NCBI RefSeq assembly: GCF_002252625.1
Contig: NZ_NQKW01000003.1
Span: 124,001-188,000 of the forward strand
Direction: 5' to 3'
Source of the DNA: Synechococcus sp. 1G10
GTDB taxonomy: Bacteria > Cyanobacteriota > Cyanobacteriia > PCC-6307 > Cyanobiaceae
Length of the DNA stretch: 64,000 nt
Both the position numbers and the translations under genes were made by a program. Positions 51,803-61,146 of the stretch are shown here, piece by piece. Position 1 is the first letter of the stretch. The number at the start of each line of letters is the position of its first letter. The notes beneath the pieces are model-generated. The model was not told the DNA's origin, did not search any database, and saw nothing but the letters and a program-made list of their open reading frames with translations.

Positions 51803-52910
51803 GGATCCACTGGCTCCGGCTCGGGCCGCGCTCGATTGCGGTGAGTACGGCCGCTGCCTGCGCTTGCTGGAGCCGATCGTGGAAGCCCATGCCATCACGG
51901 CATCGCTGGGCGGACGGGCCCGGATGCTGATGGCCACGGCGCTGATCGGCCAGGGGGAGTCTGAGAGCGCGGCCAGCTGTGTGCGCGGTCTCCAGGCCTG
52001 CGTTGATCCCGACCTGCGCCGGCAGGCCCGAGACCTGAGCTTGATTCTCGAGGCCCCCAGCCTCAAGCGGCCGGAGAACTGGTCGATCACCTTGCCGCCG
52101 ATCGGCGGGGTGGAGTCGCTGCAGCAACGGGTGATGCCCCTGGGCCAGGCCCGCCCAGGCCGCACCAGAGCGGAGTCAGCGCCGCCGCCGCCGGTGGGTC
52201 CCACCCGCTCGCCATTGGGCTTTGCGATCGTCGTGCTGGCGGTGCTGCTGCTGCTCACGGGGCTGCTGGGGGGCTGCCTTCGCGTCGACACCGAGCTCAG
52301 CCTGCCGGCACCGGGTCGGCTCGAGCTGAGCCAGAGCCTCACCAGCGTCAGCGGCAACTGGATGCCCTGGCAGCGGCAGTTCGCCAGCACCCTCTCAACC
52401 GACGCTGAGCTCACTCGCTACAAGCTCTCCCTGGATCCGGATCAGGGCCGCCTCAGCCTCAGCAGCGGCGTGGTGACGCCTGCAGAAGCCTCAGGTCTGT
52501 TGCGGCGCCTGGCTCTCGATGCCGGTGCGCTCACGGGACAGCCACTGCCTGCGCCGGTGCTCAGCCTTCAGGAACGCAACTGGCTGCTCGGTGTTCGTCA
52601 GCAGCTCGGCTTCGAGCTCGACCTGCGCCAGGTGCAGCCCCTGCCGGGCCTGAGCTTCACGGTGAGACTCCGCTCACTGGGCGTCGGAGCTGTGCAAACA
52701 GCCCAGCCGCTGGCCGTGGAGCCCCGGCCCGAAGGGCTGAACTGGCCCCTGCAGCTGGGGGTCGTCAACCGGCTTGAGCTGAGCGGCTGGCGCTGGAGCC
52801 GCCTCGGCCTGGGCAGCCTGCTGGTCGCCCTGTTGCTGGTGCTCAGCCTGGTGTTGCAGCGGTTGCGGCGGCAGGCGGGTTTCGGCTGGCCTGAGTTGCC
52901 CTCCCCGTAG
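51795..52910 (+). CDS. Helical-repeat domain fused to DUF3153-family protein
   Basis: 371 residues from GTG 51795 (GTG 51783 also possible), overlapping argB by 8 bases. Residues ~1-95 are a TPR-like helical domain ([52 protein letters not shown]). After a Pro-rich linker comes a membrane helix ([21 protein letters not shown]), which in stand-alone DUF3153 proteins is a lipoprotein signal, then the DUF3153 domain ([20 protein letters not shown]...) and a final helix ([21 protein letters not shown]). Function unknown. Confidence 0.72.
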   Translation: MAEDPLAPARAALDCGEYGRCLRLLEPIVEAHAITASLGGRARMLMATALIGQGESESAASCVRGLQACVDPDLRRQARDLSLILEAPSLKRPENWSITLPPIGGVESLQQRVMPLGQARPGRTRAESAPPPPVGPTRSPLGFAIVVLAVLLLLTGLLGGCLRVDTELSLPAPGRLELSQSLTSVSGNWMPWQRQFASTLSTDAELTRYKLSLDPDQGRLSLSSGVVTPAEASGLLRRLALDAGALTGQPLPAPVLSLQERNWLLGVRQQLGFELDLRQVQPLPGLSFTVRLRSLGVGAVQTAQPLAVEPRPEGLNWPLQLGVVNRLELSGWRWSRLGLGSLLVALLLVLSLVLQRLRRQAGFGWPELPSP

Positions 52911-52918
52911 GAATCCCC

Positions 52919-55180
52919 TCAGAGCTCGATCGGATCGGGATCAATCGAGAGGCTCACGCTGCGGGCCAGGCCGGCGCGCAGCTCGGCTTCCGGAGGCAGG
53001 GGCAGGTCGGCGCCGGCGGGGCCGTGCAGCAGCAGCTGCCAGCGGTAGCGGCCCGCCACCCGTGCCACCGCGGCAGGCGCGGGGCCGATCATCTGCCAGC
53101 CGGCCTGCTCCACCTGGGGCCGCAGCTGCTCGGCCAGGGCGGCGGCGGCCGTGGCGGTGGCCGCTCCGGAGGGGCCAGCCAGGCGCAGCAGACACGCCCG
53201 GCTGAAGGGCACCAGCTGGGCCTGACGGCGCAGCTGCAGTTCCGCCTCGAGAAAGATGTCGTAGCGGCCGTCGATCAGATGCTGGATCACGGGGTGATCC
53301 GGCAGGTAGGTCTGCACGATCACCTCCCCGGGACGCTCACCCCTGCCGGCCCTGCCCGCCAGCTGCAGCAGCAGCTGCAGGCAGTGCTCCGAGGCGCGCA
53401 GATCAGGCCGGTGCAGGAGACCATCGGCTGCCAGCACCGCCGCCAGGGTGACACGGGGCAGATCCATGCCCTTGGCCAGCATCTGGGTGCCCACGAGCAC
53501 ATCGGCCTCCCCGGCCGCGAAACGTTCCAGCAGGCCGCGGTGCCCATCCCGGCCCCGGGTGCTGTCCCGGTCGAAGCGCAACAGGCGCAGACCCGAGAGT
53601 TCCTGCTCCAGCTGCTCCATCACCCGCTGGGTGCCGGCGCCGAAGGGCTTGAAGGCGGTGGAACCGCAGGATCCGCAGTGGGAGGTCAGGGGCTGGCGGT
53701 GGCCGCACCAGTGGCAGCGCAGGGTCTGACTGCCATCGCGCAGCCGGTGGACCGTGAGGGACACATCGCAATGAGGGCACTGAACCACCTCACCGCAACT
53801 GCGACAGCTCAGGAAACTGCTGTAGCCGCGGCGGGGCACCAGCACCACGGCCTGCTCCCCACGCTCCTGGAGCCGCTCCATCCGCTCCATCAGGGCCCGG
53901 CTGATCAGGCGGCGGTGGCCTTCCGCCAGCTCCTGACGAAGGTCCACCACCCGCACCGGCGCTGCCGCCTGCCCGCTGATGCGGCGGCTGAGGCGCAGCA
54001 GGGTGGCCATGTACCGGGGACCCCGGCATGCCAGCCACGACTCCAGGGAGGGGGTGGCGCTCCCCAGCAGCAGCCGGGCGCCCGCGGCAGTGCAGCGCAG
54101 CCGGGCCACCTCCCTGGCGTGGTAGCAGGGCATCGGACTGTCCTGTTTGTAGGAACTGTCGTGCTCCTCATCCAGCACGATCAGGCCCAGGGGCGCCAGG
54201 GGCAGGAACACCGCCGAGCGAGTGCCCACGGCGATCAGAGGCTCCGTGGGGCCGGCCTGCAGACAACGGCGCCAGGCGGCGATGCGCGCCCGTTCCGAAA
54301 GGCCGCTGTGGAACTCGAGGATGCGGCCGCCGAAGCGGGCACGGCAGCGGTCGAGCAGCTGGGGGATCAGTCCGATCTCAGGAGTGAGGATCAGCGCGCT
54401 GCGGCCGGAAGCCAGGCAGGCGGCCGCCGCCTGCAGATACACCTCCGTCTTGCCTGAGCCGGTCACTCCCCAGAGCAGGAACTCCTGGCCGCTGGACCCG
54501 GCGAGGATCTGCTCGAGGGCGGCCTCTTGGTCCGGATTCAGGGGGCGGGGCGACTCGAGCGGCCCGCCGGCCAGATCATGAGCCTGCTGGACGGCGCCTG
54601 GCTGAGGCGCACCGCCGCCAGAGAGCACCTGTCGGCTGCTGCGTAACCAGCCTTTGGCCACCAGGGCCTGCACCAAGGAGCGGCTGAAACCCCATGCCAT
54701 GACCGTGGTCTGGGAAGCCGCCGAGCCGGGGCATTCCCGCAGGCGATCGATCAGCTGGCACTGGCGGCTGGTGAGTGGCTGGGGGCTCTCCACCAGCTCC
54801 AACCGGAGCTGGGTAAGTAGCTGGGGCTGGGCCCGTGCCGGCCGCTGTCCCAGCCAGCCTGGAGGCAAGGCTGTCTTGAGGGTTCGAAACAGGCTGGTGT
54901 GGCACTGACGGGCCACCTCCTGCAGCAGCGCCTGCCAGTGGGGATCCACGGCGGCGGCCTGGTGAAGACCTTCCACCGACTGGATCACCGCTGGATCGAG
55001 ATCAGCCGGAACCTCAGCCAGGGTGTCGACCACCAGGCCGATCTGGGGGCGTCCCCTCAGTCGCACGCTCACCAGATCCCCGACCGCCAGGCCAAGGACC
55101 GGTGGTGCGGCGTAGGTAAAGATTCTCCCCTCCCTACCGGCCTCCACCCAGACCTGAACCCAGTGCGGGGGCAAGGACAT
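52919..55180 (-). CDS. priA: Primosomal replication-restart helicase PriA
   Basis: 3'-5' helicase that reloads the replisome at stalled forks. 753 residues from ATG 55180 (MSLPPHWVQVWVEAG); ATG 55216 would add 12. Domains: N-terminal fork-binding (LGLAVGDLVSVRLRGRPQIG), Walker A WGVTGSGKTEVYLQAA, DEEH box LIVLDEEHDSSYKQ, GSATPSLESW, the eight-cysteine zinc region (CRSCGEVVQCPHC ... CHWCGHR ... CGSCGS) and helicase VI QLAGRAGRGERPG. The zinc region is intact, so it is likely active. Confidence 0.94.
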   Translation of the reverse strand: MSLPPHWVQVWVEAGREGRIFTYAAPPVLGLAVGDLVSVRLRGRPQIGLVVDTLAEVPADLDPAVIQSVEGLHQAAAVDPHWQALLQEVARQCHTSLFRTLKTALPPGWLGQRPARAQPQLLTQLRLELVESPQPLTSRQCQLIDRLRECPGSAASQTTVMAWGFSRSLVQALVAKGWLRSSRQVLSGGGAPQPGAVQQAHDLAGGPLESPRPLNPDQEAALEQILAGSSGQEFLLWGVTGSGKTEVYLQAAAACLASGRSALILTPEIGLIPQLLDRCRARFGGRILEFHSGLSERARIAAWRRCLQAGPTEPLIAVGTRSAVFLPLAPLGLIVLDEEHDSSYKQDSPMPCYHAREVARLRCTAAGARLLLGSATPSLESWLACRGPRYMATLLRLSRRISGQAAAPVRVVDLRQELAEGHRRLISRALMERMERLQERGEQAVVLVPRRGYSSFLSCRSCGEVVQCPHCDVSLTVHRLRDGSQTLRCHWCGHRQPLTSHCGSCGSTAFKPFGAGTQRVMEQLEQELSGLRLLRFDRDSTRGRDGHRGLLERFAAGEADVLVGTQMLAKGMDLPRVTLAAVLAADGLLHRPDLRASEHCLQLLLQLAGRAGRGERPGEVIVQTYLPDHPVIQHLIDGRYDIFLEAELQLRRQAQLVPFSRACLLRLAGPSGAATATAAAALAEQLRPQVEQAGWQMIGPAPAAVARVAGRYRWQLLLHGPAGADLPLPPEAELRAGLARSVSLSIDPDPIEL

Positions 55181-55203
55181 CTCCAACACGGTCGAGATTC
55201 GCC

Positions 55204-55232
55204 TTGCAAACCCCATAGGGGTTTCTTAAGAT
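55204..55232 (+). promoter_or_regulatory. Sigma70-type promoter in the priA-rpoD gap
   Basis: TTGCAA (55204-55209) and TAAGAT (55227-55232) are separated by exactly 17 bases; each matches 4 of 6 consensus positions. It points toward rpoD but lies 370 bases before it. The predicted start falls near 55239, at the 5' end of a structured segment. Confidence 0.5.
55208..55224. promoter_or_regulatory. Inverted repeat within the promoter spacer, possible operator
   Basis: AAACCCC-ATA-GGGGTTT, perfect 7-base arms around 3 bases. It fills the spacer between the -35 and -10 boxes of the promoter at 55204-55232 and also covers the upstream ATG option of priA (55216). A protein bound here could control both directions. 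The binding protein is unknown. Confidence 0.4.
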
Positions 55233-55238
55233 AAAGGA

Positions 55239-55445
55239 GTTGAGCAGCTCAACTGGCTGCTGTCGGAACCAGGCAGAGTTCCGTCCAGTGGGAAGACCTG
55301 AAGTGCAGGCTGCTTGGAGAACCCCTCCAGCGCGCCTCCCGGTCTGCGAACACCCCTGACAGCACTGCCTGGCCTCCGGGTCGTTCCACGTCGTCAGGTC
55401 TTTGTTTCCTCCGCTTCAACCCGGCGCCTGATGGGGCCTGTTTTT
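55239..55445 (+). ncRNA. Candidate structured small RNA between priA and rpoD
   Basis: A ~205-base stretch without a convincing gene, bounded by a promoter and by a weak hairpin followed by five T. Pairings seen by eye: closing stem GTTGA(55239)/TCAAC(55416) extended by GC/GC; arm ACTGG(55252)/CCAGT(55285) enclosing CGGAAC(55264)/GTTCCG(55278); long stem AAGACCTGA(55293)/TCAGGTCTT(55394), nine perfect pairs; hairpin TGGAG(55315)/CTCCA(55325); CCCGG(55338)/CCGGG(55376). 5' and 3' ends pairing around a long rod and ~200 bases recall 6S RNA, but I cannot identify it. It could instead be an rpoD leader ending at an attenuator. Confidence 0.45.
55423..55445 (+). terminator. Weak intrinsic terminator of the candidate RNA
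   Basis: GGC-G-CC-TGAT-GG-G-GCC (one G-G mismatch in the stem) is followed by TG and five T. Short stem, so efficiency is doubtful. Confidence 0.35.
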
Positions 55446-55519
55446 GTTCCTGGTCGGCCATCGGCTGCACTTGGATGCTGAAGAAACGTTTTGTGTCGTG
55501 ATGTTGTCATCGCGCCCAA

Positions 55520-55548
55520 TTGACTTGGCTGAATTTCCGGCCTGAACT
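55520..55548 (+). promoter_or_regulatory. Possible rpoD promoter
   Basis: TTGACT (5 of 6 consensus) and TGAACT (3 of 6) with 17 bases between, 55 bases before the rpoD ATG. The -10 is poor. The rest of the gap (55446-55519) shows nothing I can name. Confidence 0.25.
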
Positions 55549-55602
55549 TGTCGGCCCAATTGTTTTCACCTGACTATTCCGTCACTCCGTCGCAGTCCCG
55601 CT

Positions 55603-57042
<1,440 letters not shown>

Positions 57043-57057
57043 GCCAGATTTCCTGAG

Positions 57058-57092
57058 GCCTCGCTCGGTCCCTTGTCGGCCCTGAGCGAGGC
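57058..57092 (+). terminator. Hairpin after rpoD
   Basis: GCCTCGCTC (57058-57066) and GAGCGAGGC (57084-57092) form a perfect 9-base stem with a 17-base loop, 15 bases after the rpoD stop. There is no T-run after it, so termination may be inefficient or it may be an RNA-stabilising hairpin. Confidence 0.45.
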
Positions 57093-57146
57093 TGGTGGCT
57101 GGTGTTCTGTTCCTTGCCGGATGGCGTGTTGATCACTCAGGGATGG

Positions 57147-58907
57147 ATGGCCTGGCTGGAGCGCGATCAGCGCCGGCTCTGGCTGGTGAGCGGCCTCGGC
57201 TATCTGCTGTTGTGCTGGCTGGCGTTCTTTCAGAACCTGGGCAGCCTCAGCCTGATGGACAAGACCGAGGCCCTGTTCGTGGAGGTGGGCCACCAGATGG
57301 TTGAGCGGGGGGACTGGATCACCCCGATCTGGAATGGCGAACTCTTCTTCGATTACCCCGTCTGGGGGTACTGGATGGTGGGCCTCAGCTTCCGCCTCTT
57401 CGGTGTGAACGAGTGGGCCGCCCGCCTGCCTGTGGCCCTGGCGGCCAGTGCCGTGGTGCTGGCGGGTTTCGGCCTGCTGTGGGTCAGCGCCTCTGCTGAT
57501 GGGGGCCTGCGCCAGCGCTGGCAGAGGGCCGCCTTCGGTTCGGCCCTGCTGGCCTTGAACCCCGGCTGGATCGGCTGGGGCCGCAGCTCCGTCACCGACA
57601 TGTTCCTGGCCAGTGCCATCGCCCTGAGCCTGTTCGGTTTCTTCCTCAGCTACAGCCAGCCCAAAGGCAGCACGGCCCGGCGGCTGGGTTTCGTGGCCAT
57701 GCCCCTGTTCAGTGCCATCGCTGTGCTGGCCAAGGGGCCGGTGGGTCTGGTGCTGCCCGGGCTGGTGGCTCTGGTGTTCCTGATCGCCCAGGGCCAGCTG
57801 ATCGCCTATGTGCGGCGACTGCCGTTGCTGCCGATCGTCGGGATCTTTCTGTTGGTGGTGCTGCCCTGGTATGTCCTGGCGGCCCAGGCCCATGGCATGG
57901 CCTTTCTGGGGGGATTCTTCGGGTTCAGCAACATCCAGCGGTTCACCTCGGTGCTGTACCGCCACGCCGGGCCCTGGCACTTCTATCTGCCCTGGGTGCT
58001 GCTGCTGCTGCTGCCCTGGTCGTTTCACCTGCCCGTGGCGCTGATGCGTCTGCGGTTCTGGCAGCTGAAGACCTGGCGCCGCCAGCCACCACAGGCCCAG
58101 TTGGCCCTCTTCTGCCTGGTCTGGTTTCTGGTGGTGCTGCTGTTCTTCTCCGCTGCCGCCACCAAGCTGGCCGGCTACATCCTGCCCATGGTGCCGGCCA
58201 CAGCCCTGCTGCTCGCCCTCTACTGGTTTCCTCTCGAGAGTGTCCCGCCTGAGGCCAGTGGCGGCAGTGAGCTGCTGGCTGCCCACCAAAGCGACCGGCC
58301 CCAGCGTTGGAGCGGCTGGGTCAATGCCCTGGTGTTCGCCGCCCTGGCCCCAGCCGCCGCCCTGGCTCCACGCTGGGCGGCCACGGATCCGGCCTACCCC
58401 GGCTTTGCCAGTGCCCTCAGCAGCTCAGGCCTGCCGCTGCTGCTGGCCCTGATTCTGGCGGGAAGTGCCATCGGCCTGCTCGTCCTGCTGCTGCGTCCGG
58501 GCCGACCCAGGGCCCTCTGGCTGCCGGATCTGGCCGCCATGCTGCTGCTGATGGCGGTGGTGGTGCCCCCCCTGGCACCGCTGATGGAAACCCAGCGGCA
58601 GCGGCCGGTGCGGGAGCTGGCAGAGCGGGCCGGGCAGCTTGCAGCCCCCGGCGAACCGCTCTGGGTGGTGGGCTACAAGCGCTACAGCGTGGTGTTCTAC
58701 AGCGGCCGCGAGGCTGTCTTCCTTGACAGCCCGGAAGGTGCCCTGGAGGCCCTGAGGGAACCCCCGGCGCCTGGTTCAGCCGCCCGCAGCGTGCTGATCT
58801 TCGGAGAGGAATTCCGCCTCAAGGACCTGCCAAAGACCTTGCCTGGGGCCGAGCTGCTGGAGAGCCGTGCCGGGCACCAGCTCTGGCGTGTTCCGCGCAC
58901 GAGCTGA
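57147..58907 (+). CDS. GT39-type (ArnT-like) membrane glycosyltransferase
   Basis: 586 residues from ATG 57147 (GTG 57102 adds 15). About 11-12 membrane helices; the first periplasmic loop has SLMDKTEALFVEVGHQMVER and WITPIWNGELFFDYPVWGYW, characteristic of undecaprenyl-phosphate-sugar transferases of the ArnT/PMT clan, with the acidic residues of the active site (Asp, Glu). ENDS in a small soluble domain (VVGYKRYSVVFYSGREAVFL). Likely transfers a sugar from a polyprenyl carrier to an envelope lipid or protein; acceptor unknown. Confidence 0.85.
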   Translation: MAWLERDQRRLWLVSGLGYLLLCWLAFFQNLGSLSLMDKTEALFVEVGHQMVERGDWITPIWNGELFFDYPVWGYWMVGLSFRLFGVNEWAARLPVALAASAVVLAGFGLLWVSASADGGLRQRWQRAAFGSALLALNPGWIGWGRSSVTDMFLASAIALSLFGFFLSYSQPKGSTARRLGFVAMPLFSAIAVLAKGPVGLVLPGLVALVFLIAQGQLIAYVRRLPLLPIVGIFLLVVLPWYVLAAQAHGMAFLGGFFGFSNIQRFTSVLYRHAGPWHFYLPWVLLLLLPWSFHLPVALMRLRFWQLKTWRRQPPQAQLALFCLVWFLVVLLFFSAAATKLAGYILPMVPATALLLALYWFPLESVPPEASGGSELLAAHQSDRPQRWSGWVNALVFAALAPAAALAPRWAATDPAYPGFASALSSSGLPLLLALILAGSAIGLLVLLLRPGRPRALWLPDLAAMLLLMAVVVPPLAPLMETQRQRPVRELAERAGQLAAPGEPLWVVGYKRYSVVFYSGREAVFLDSPEGALEALREPPAPGSAARSVLIFGEEFRLKDLPKTLPGAELLESRAGHQLWRVPRTS

Positions 58908-58965
58908 CGCGATGACCATGCAGCATGAGTGACCCACAACACCAACGAACCGATCGGCTGATCAC

Positions 58966-59652
58966 TTGAGTCAAACCCAATCCCCGATATTCTCCGCGCC
59001 GACTCCCACCGCAATCCGCCGCTGGTTTCGATTGTTCGGTCCGGTGCGACTGCTGCTCTGCGGCCTGGCGGCCCTGGTGGTGATCTGGATCGAGCAGGTG
59101 GTGCTGACTCAGCAGGAGCCGGCGTTCGATGAGTCCGTGCTGGCCTGGCTGGGAGATCGCATCCCCGAGAGCATCGGTCGCTTTCTGGTGATCGTGTATC
59201 AGGTGAGCGGCACACGCTTCACGGCGATGCTGGTGCTGGCGGCCTTGATCTTTCTGTTGATCAAGCGATCGTGGAACCAACTGATCTGGGTCGCCATCGG
59301 CACCAGCGGCATCCTCCTGATCGTGGATCGCTGGTTGAAACCCCAGTTTGATCGTGCCCGGCCCCTGGACCGTCTGGTGGAGGTGATCGGCCGCAGTTTT
59401 CCCAGTGGCCATGCCGCCGGAGCCGTGGTGTTCTATTTCCTGATGTGCACGATTCTGGCGGAGCGTTACCCGCAGCTGCGCCGCCCACTGGTGCTGGGCT
59501 CCTCCCTCTGGGTGGGCCTGATCTGGGTCAGCACGCTCTATTGCCGGGTGCACTGGCTCACCGACATCATCGCGGGGGCAGCCGTGGGCTTCATCTGGCT
59601 GAGCATCTGCCTGACCAGCCTGCGCTTCTGCGCGGGCCGTCAGAGTGGCTGA
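58966..59652 (+). CDS. PAP2-family membrane phosphatase
   Basis: 228 residues from TTG 58966, about five to six helices. Acid-phosphatase motifs: KPQFDRARP (KxxxxxxRP), SFPSGHAAGAVVF (PSGH) and STLYCRVHWLTDIIAGAAVG (SxxxxRxHxxxD). Substrate could be undecaprenyl pyrophosphate or phosphatidate; next to a polyprenyl-sugar glycosyltransferase the former is attractive. The stop overlaps the next gene by 8 bases. Confidence 0.85.
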   Translation: MSQTQSPIFSAPTPTAIRRWFRLFGPVRLLLCGLAALVVIWIEQVVLTQQEPAFDESVLAWLGDRIPESIGRFLVIVYQVSGTRFTAMLVLAALIFLLIKRSWNQLIWVAIGTSGILLIVDRWLKPQFDRARPLDRLVEVIGRSFPSGHAAGAVVFYFLMCTILAERYPQLRRPLVLGSSLWVGLIWVSTLYCRVHWLTDIIAGAAVGFIWLSICLTSLRFCAGRQSG

Positions 59653-60073
59653 GCCAGAACAGGCCGTCATGAACGCCAGCAACAGCGCAGCCGCCATTGA
59701 TCTCACCAGCCTGATGGGCCTGCGCAGCGCCCCCAGCCTCGATGCCGCCCAGCGTCAGGCTCTGGACCAGGAGCTGAAGCAGCGCCTGGCGGCCTGTGAC
59801 TGGTTCACGATCGGCGTGATGGCCCCATCGGCCCAGGCGGCCCTGACCGCGCTGCGGGCCTGCGAGGCCGCCCAGGACTGGAGCCCGCTGCAGGGCGAGA
59901 GTGAGGAGCCTGTGGAGGGGCCCGTCTTCCTGAAGGGGAATCAGCGCACGGGCCGCTTCCTGCTGCGGGCCGAGACCGGTCTGGGGGAGGGGTTGCTGAT
60001 TGGCGGTCAGAGCGACAGCCATCCGGAGGCCACCGGCACCTGGGGGCCCCTGCCCCTCGACTTTTTCGGCTGA
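59645..60073 (+). CDS. DUF1824-family protein
   Basis: 142-residue soluble protein: LKQRLAACDWFTIGVMAPSA, EGPVFLKGNQRTGRFLLRAE and GLGEGLLIGGQSDSHPEATG. Matches a small cyanobacterial family of unknown function (DUF1824). Overlaps the PAP2 gene by 8 bases. An internal ATG at 59669 is another possible start. Confidence 0.7.
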   Translation: MAEPEQAVMNASNSAAAIDLTSLMGLRSAPSLDAAQRQALDQELKQRLAACDWFTIGVMAPSAQAALTALRACEAAQDWSPLQGESEEPVEGPVFLKGNQRTGRFLLRAETGLGEGLLIGGQSDSHPEATGTWGPLPLDFFG

Positions 60074-60168
60074 TCACGGTGCGGCCTGCGCCGGCCTTGT
60101 GTGGGCCGGTCGGTCCTTAGGCTTGACCGCTGTTCTACGGCCACGCGGCCGGGCTGAGGAATCGATTG

Positions 60169-61122
60169 ATGGCCGGCACCACTCTGCGAATCGCCTCCCG
60201 CCGCAGCCAGCTGGCGATGGTGCAGACCCACTGGGTGCGCGATGAACTGAACCGGGCGAATCCGGACCTGGAGATCAGCATCGAAGCGATGGCCACCCAA
60301 GGCGACAAGATCCTGGATGTGGCGCTCGCCAAGATCGGCGACAAGGGCCTGTTCACCAAGGAACTGGAGGCCCAGATGCTGGTGGATCAAGCCGACATCG
60401 CCGTGCACAGTCTCAAGGACCTGCCCACCAACCTCCCCGAAGGCCTGATGCTCGGCTGCATCACCGAGCGCGAAGATCCCGCCGATGCACTGGTGCTGCA
60501 CGAACGCCACCGGGGCTGCAGCCTTGAAACCCTTCCGGAGGGCAGCGTGGTGGGCACCAGCTCGCTGCGGCGCCTGGCCCAGCTGCGCCACCACTTCCCC
60601 CACTTCCAGTTCAAGGACGTGCGCGGCAATGTGATCACCCGCCTCGAGAAGCTCGATAGCGGTGGCTACGACTGCCTGATCCTGGCGGCCGCCGGCCTGG
60701 GACGCCTCGGCCTTGGCCACCGCATCGACGCCCTGATCGATCCCTCGATATCGCTGCATGCGGTGGGCCAGGGGGCCCTGGGAATCGAATGCCGCCTTGG
60801 CGACAGCGCGGTTCTTGAGCAGATCAAGGTGCTGGAACACACCCCCACTGCCCGCCGCTGTCTGGCGGAGCGGGCCTTCCTGCGTCAGCTCGAGGGAGGT
60901 TGCCAGGTGCCGATCGGAGTGAACAGCCGTTTCGAGGGGGATGAACTGGTGCTCACGGGCATGGTTGCCAGCCTGGATGGCCTGCGCCTGATCCGGGATG
61001 AGGCCCGGGGGCCCCAGCAGGATCCCGAAGCGATCGGCATCAGCCTCGCCCAGCTTCTGCGCAGCCAGGGCGCCGGTGAAATTCTGGAGGAGATCTTTGC
61101 AGCTGTCAGGCCCGAAGCCTGA
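60169..61122 (+). CDS. hemC: Porphobilinogen deaminase (hydroxymethylbilane synthase)
   Basis: Joins four porphobilinogens to hydroxymethylbilane for haem, chlorophyll and corrin synthesis. 317 residues from ATG 60169: [49 protein letters not shown] with the catalytic Asp region, [16 protein letters not shown] (Arg pair) and the dipyrromethane cysteine in [11 protein letters not shown]. Complete. Its last codons lie in the first copy of an 18-base tandem duplication that runs into the next gene. Confidence 0.95.
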   Translation: MAGTTLRIASRRSQLAMVQTHWVRDELNRANPDLEISIEAMATQGDKILDVALAKIGDKGLFTKELEAQMLVDQADIAVHSLKDLPTNLPEGLMLGCITEREDPADALVLHERHRGCSLETLPEGSVVGTSSLRRLAQLRHHFPHFQFKDVRGNVITRLEKLDSGGYDCLILAAAGLGRLGLGHRIDALIDPSISLHAVGQGALGIECRLGDSAVLEQIKVLEHTPTARRCLAERAFLRQLEGGCQVPIGVNSRFEGDELVLTGMVASLDGLRLIRDEARGPQQDPEAIGISLAQLLRSQGAGEILEEIFAAVRPEA

Positions 61123-61146
61123 GACAGGCCCGATGCCTGAGACAGG
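61111..61146. repeat. 18-base tandem duplication across the hemC stop and clc start
   Basis: Two adjoining copies, 61111-61128 and 61129-61146, differ at one base (CCCGAAGCCT... against CCCGATGCCT...). The first holds the last hemC codons and its stop; the changed base in the second creates the ATG (61133) of the channel gene. Confidence 0.8.

Noticed and set aside
50099-52414. Open frame of about 770 codons on the minus strand
   Set aside because: It runs opposite the DUF2854 gene, argB and the DUF3153 gene, all with clear motifs; no domain in the antisense reading.
55239-55445. Firm naming of the structured segment as 6S RNA, tmRNA, RNase P RNA or SRP RNA
   Set aside because: None of the conserved cores I know for tmRNA, RNase P RNA or SRP RNA is present; 6S lacks a sequence hallmark I could check by eye, so only a candidate is reported.
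55249-55470. 73-codon minus-strand frame in the priA-rpoD gap
   Set aside because: No similarity, odd composition, and it overlaps the candidate structured RNA; not treated as a gene.
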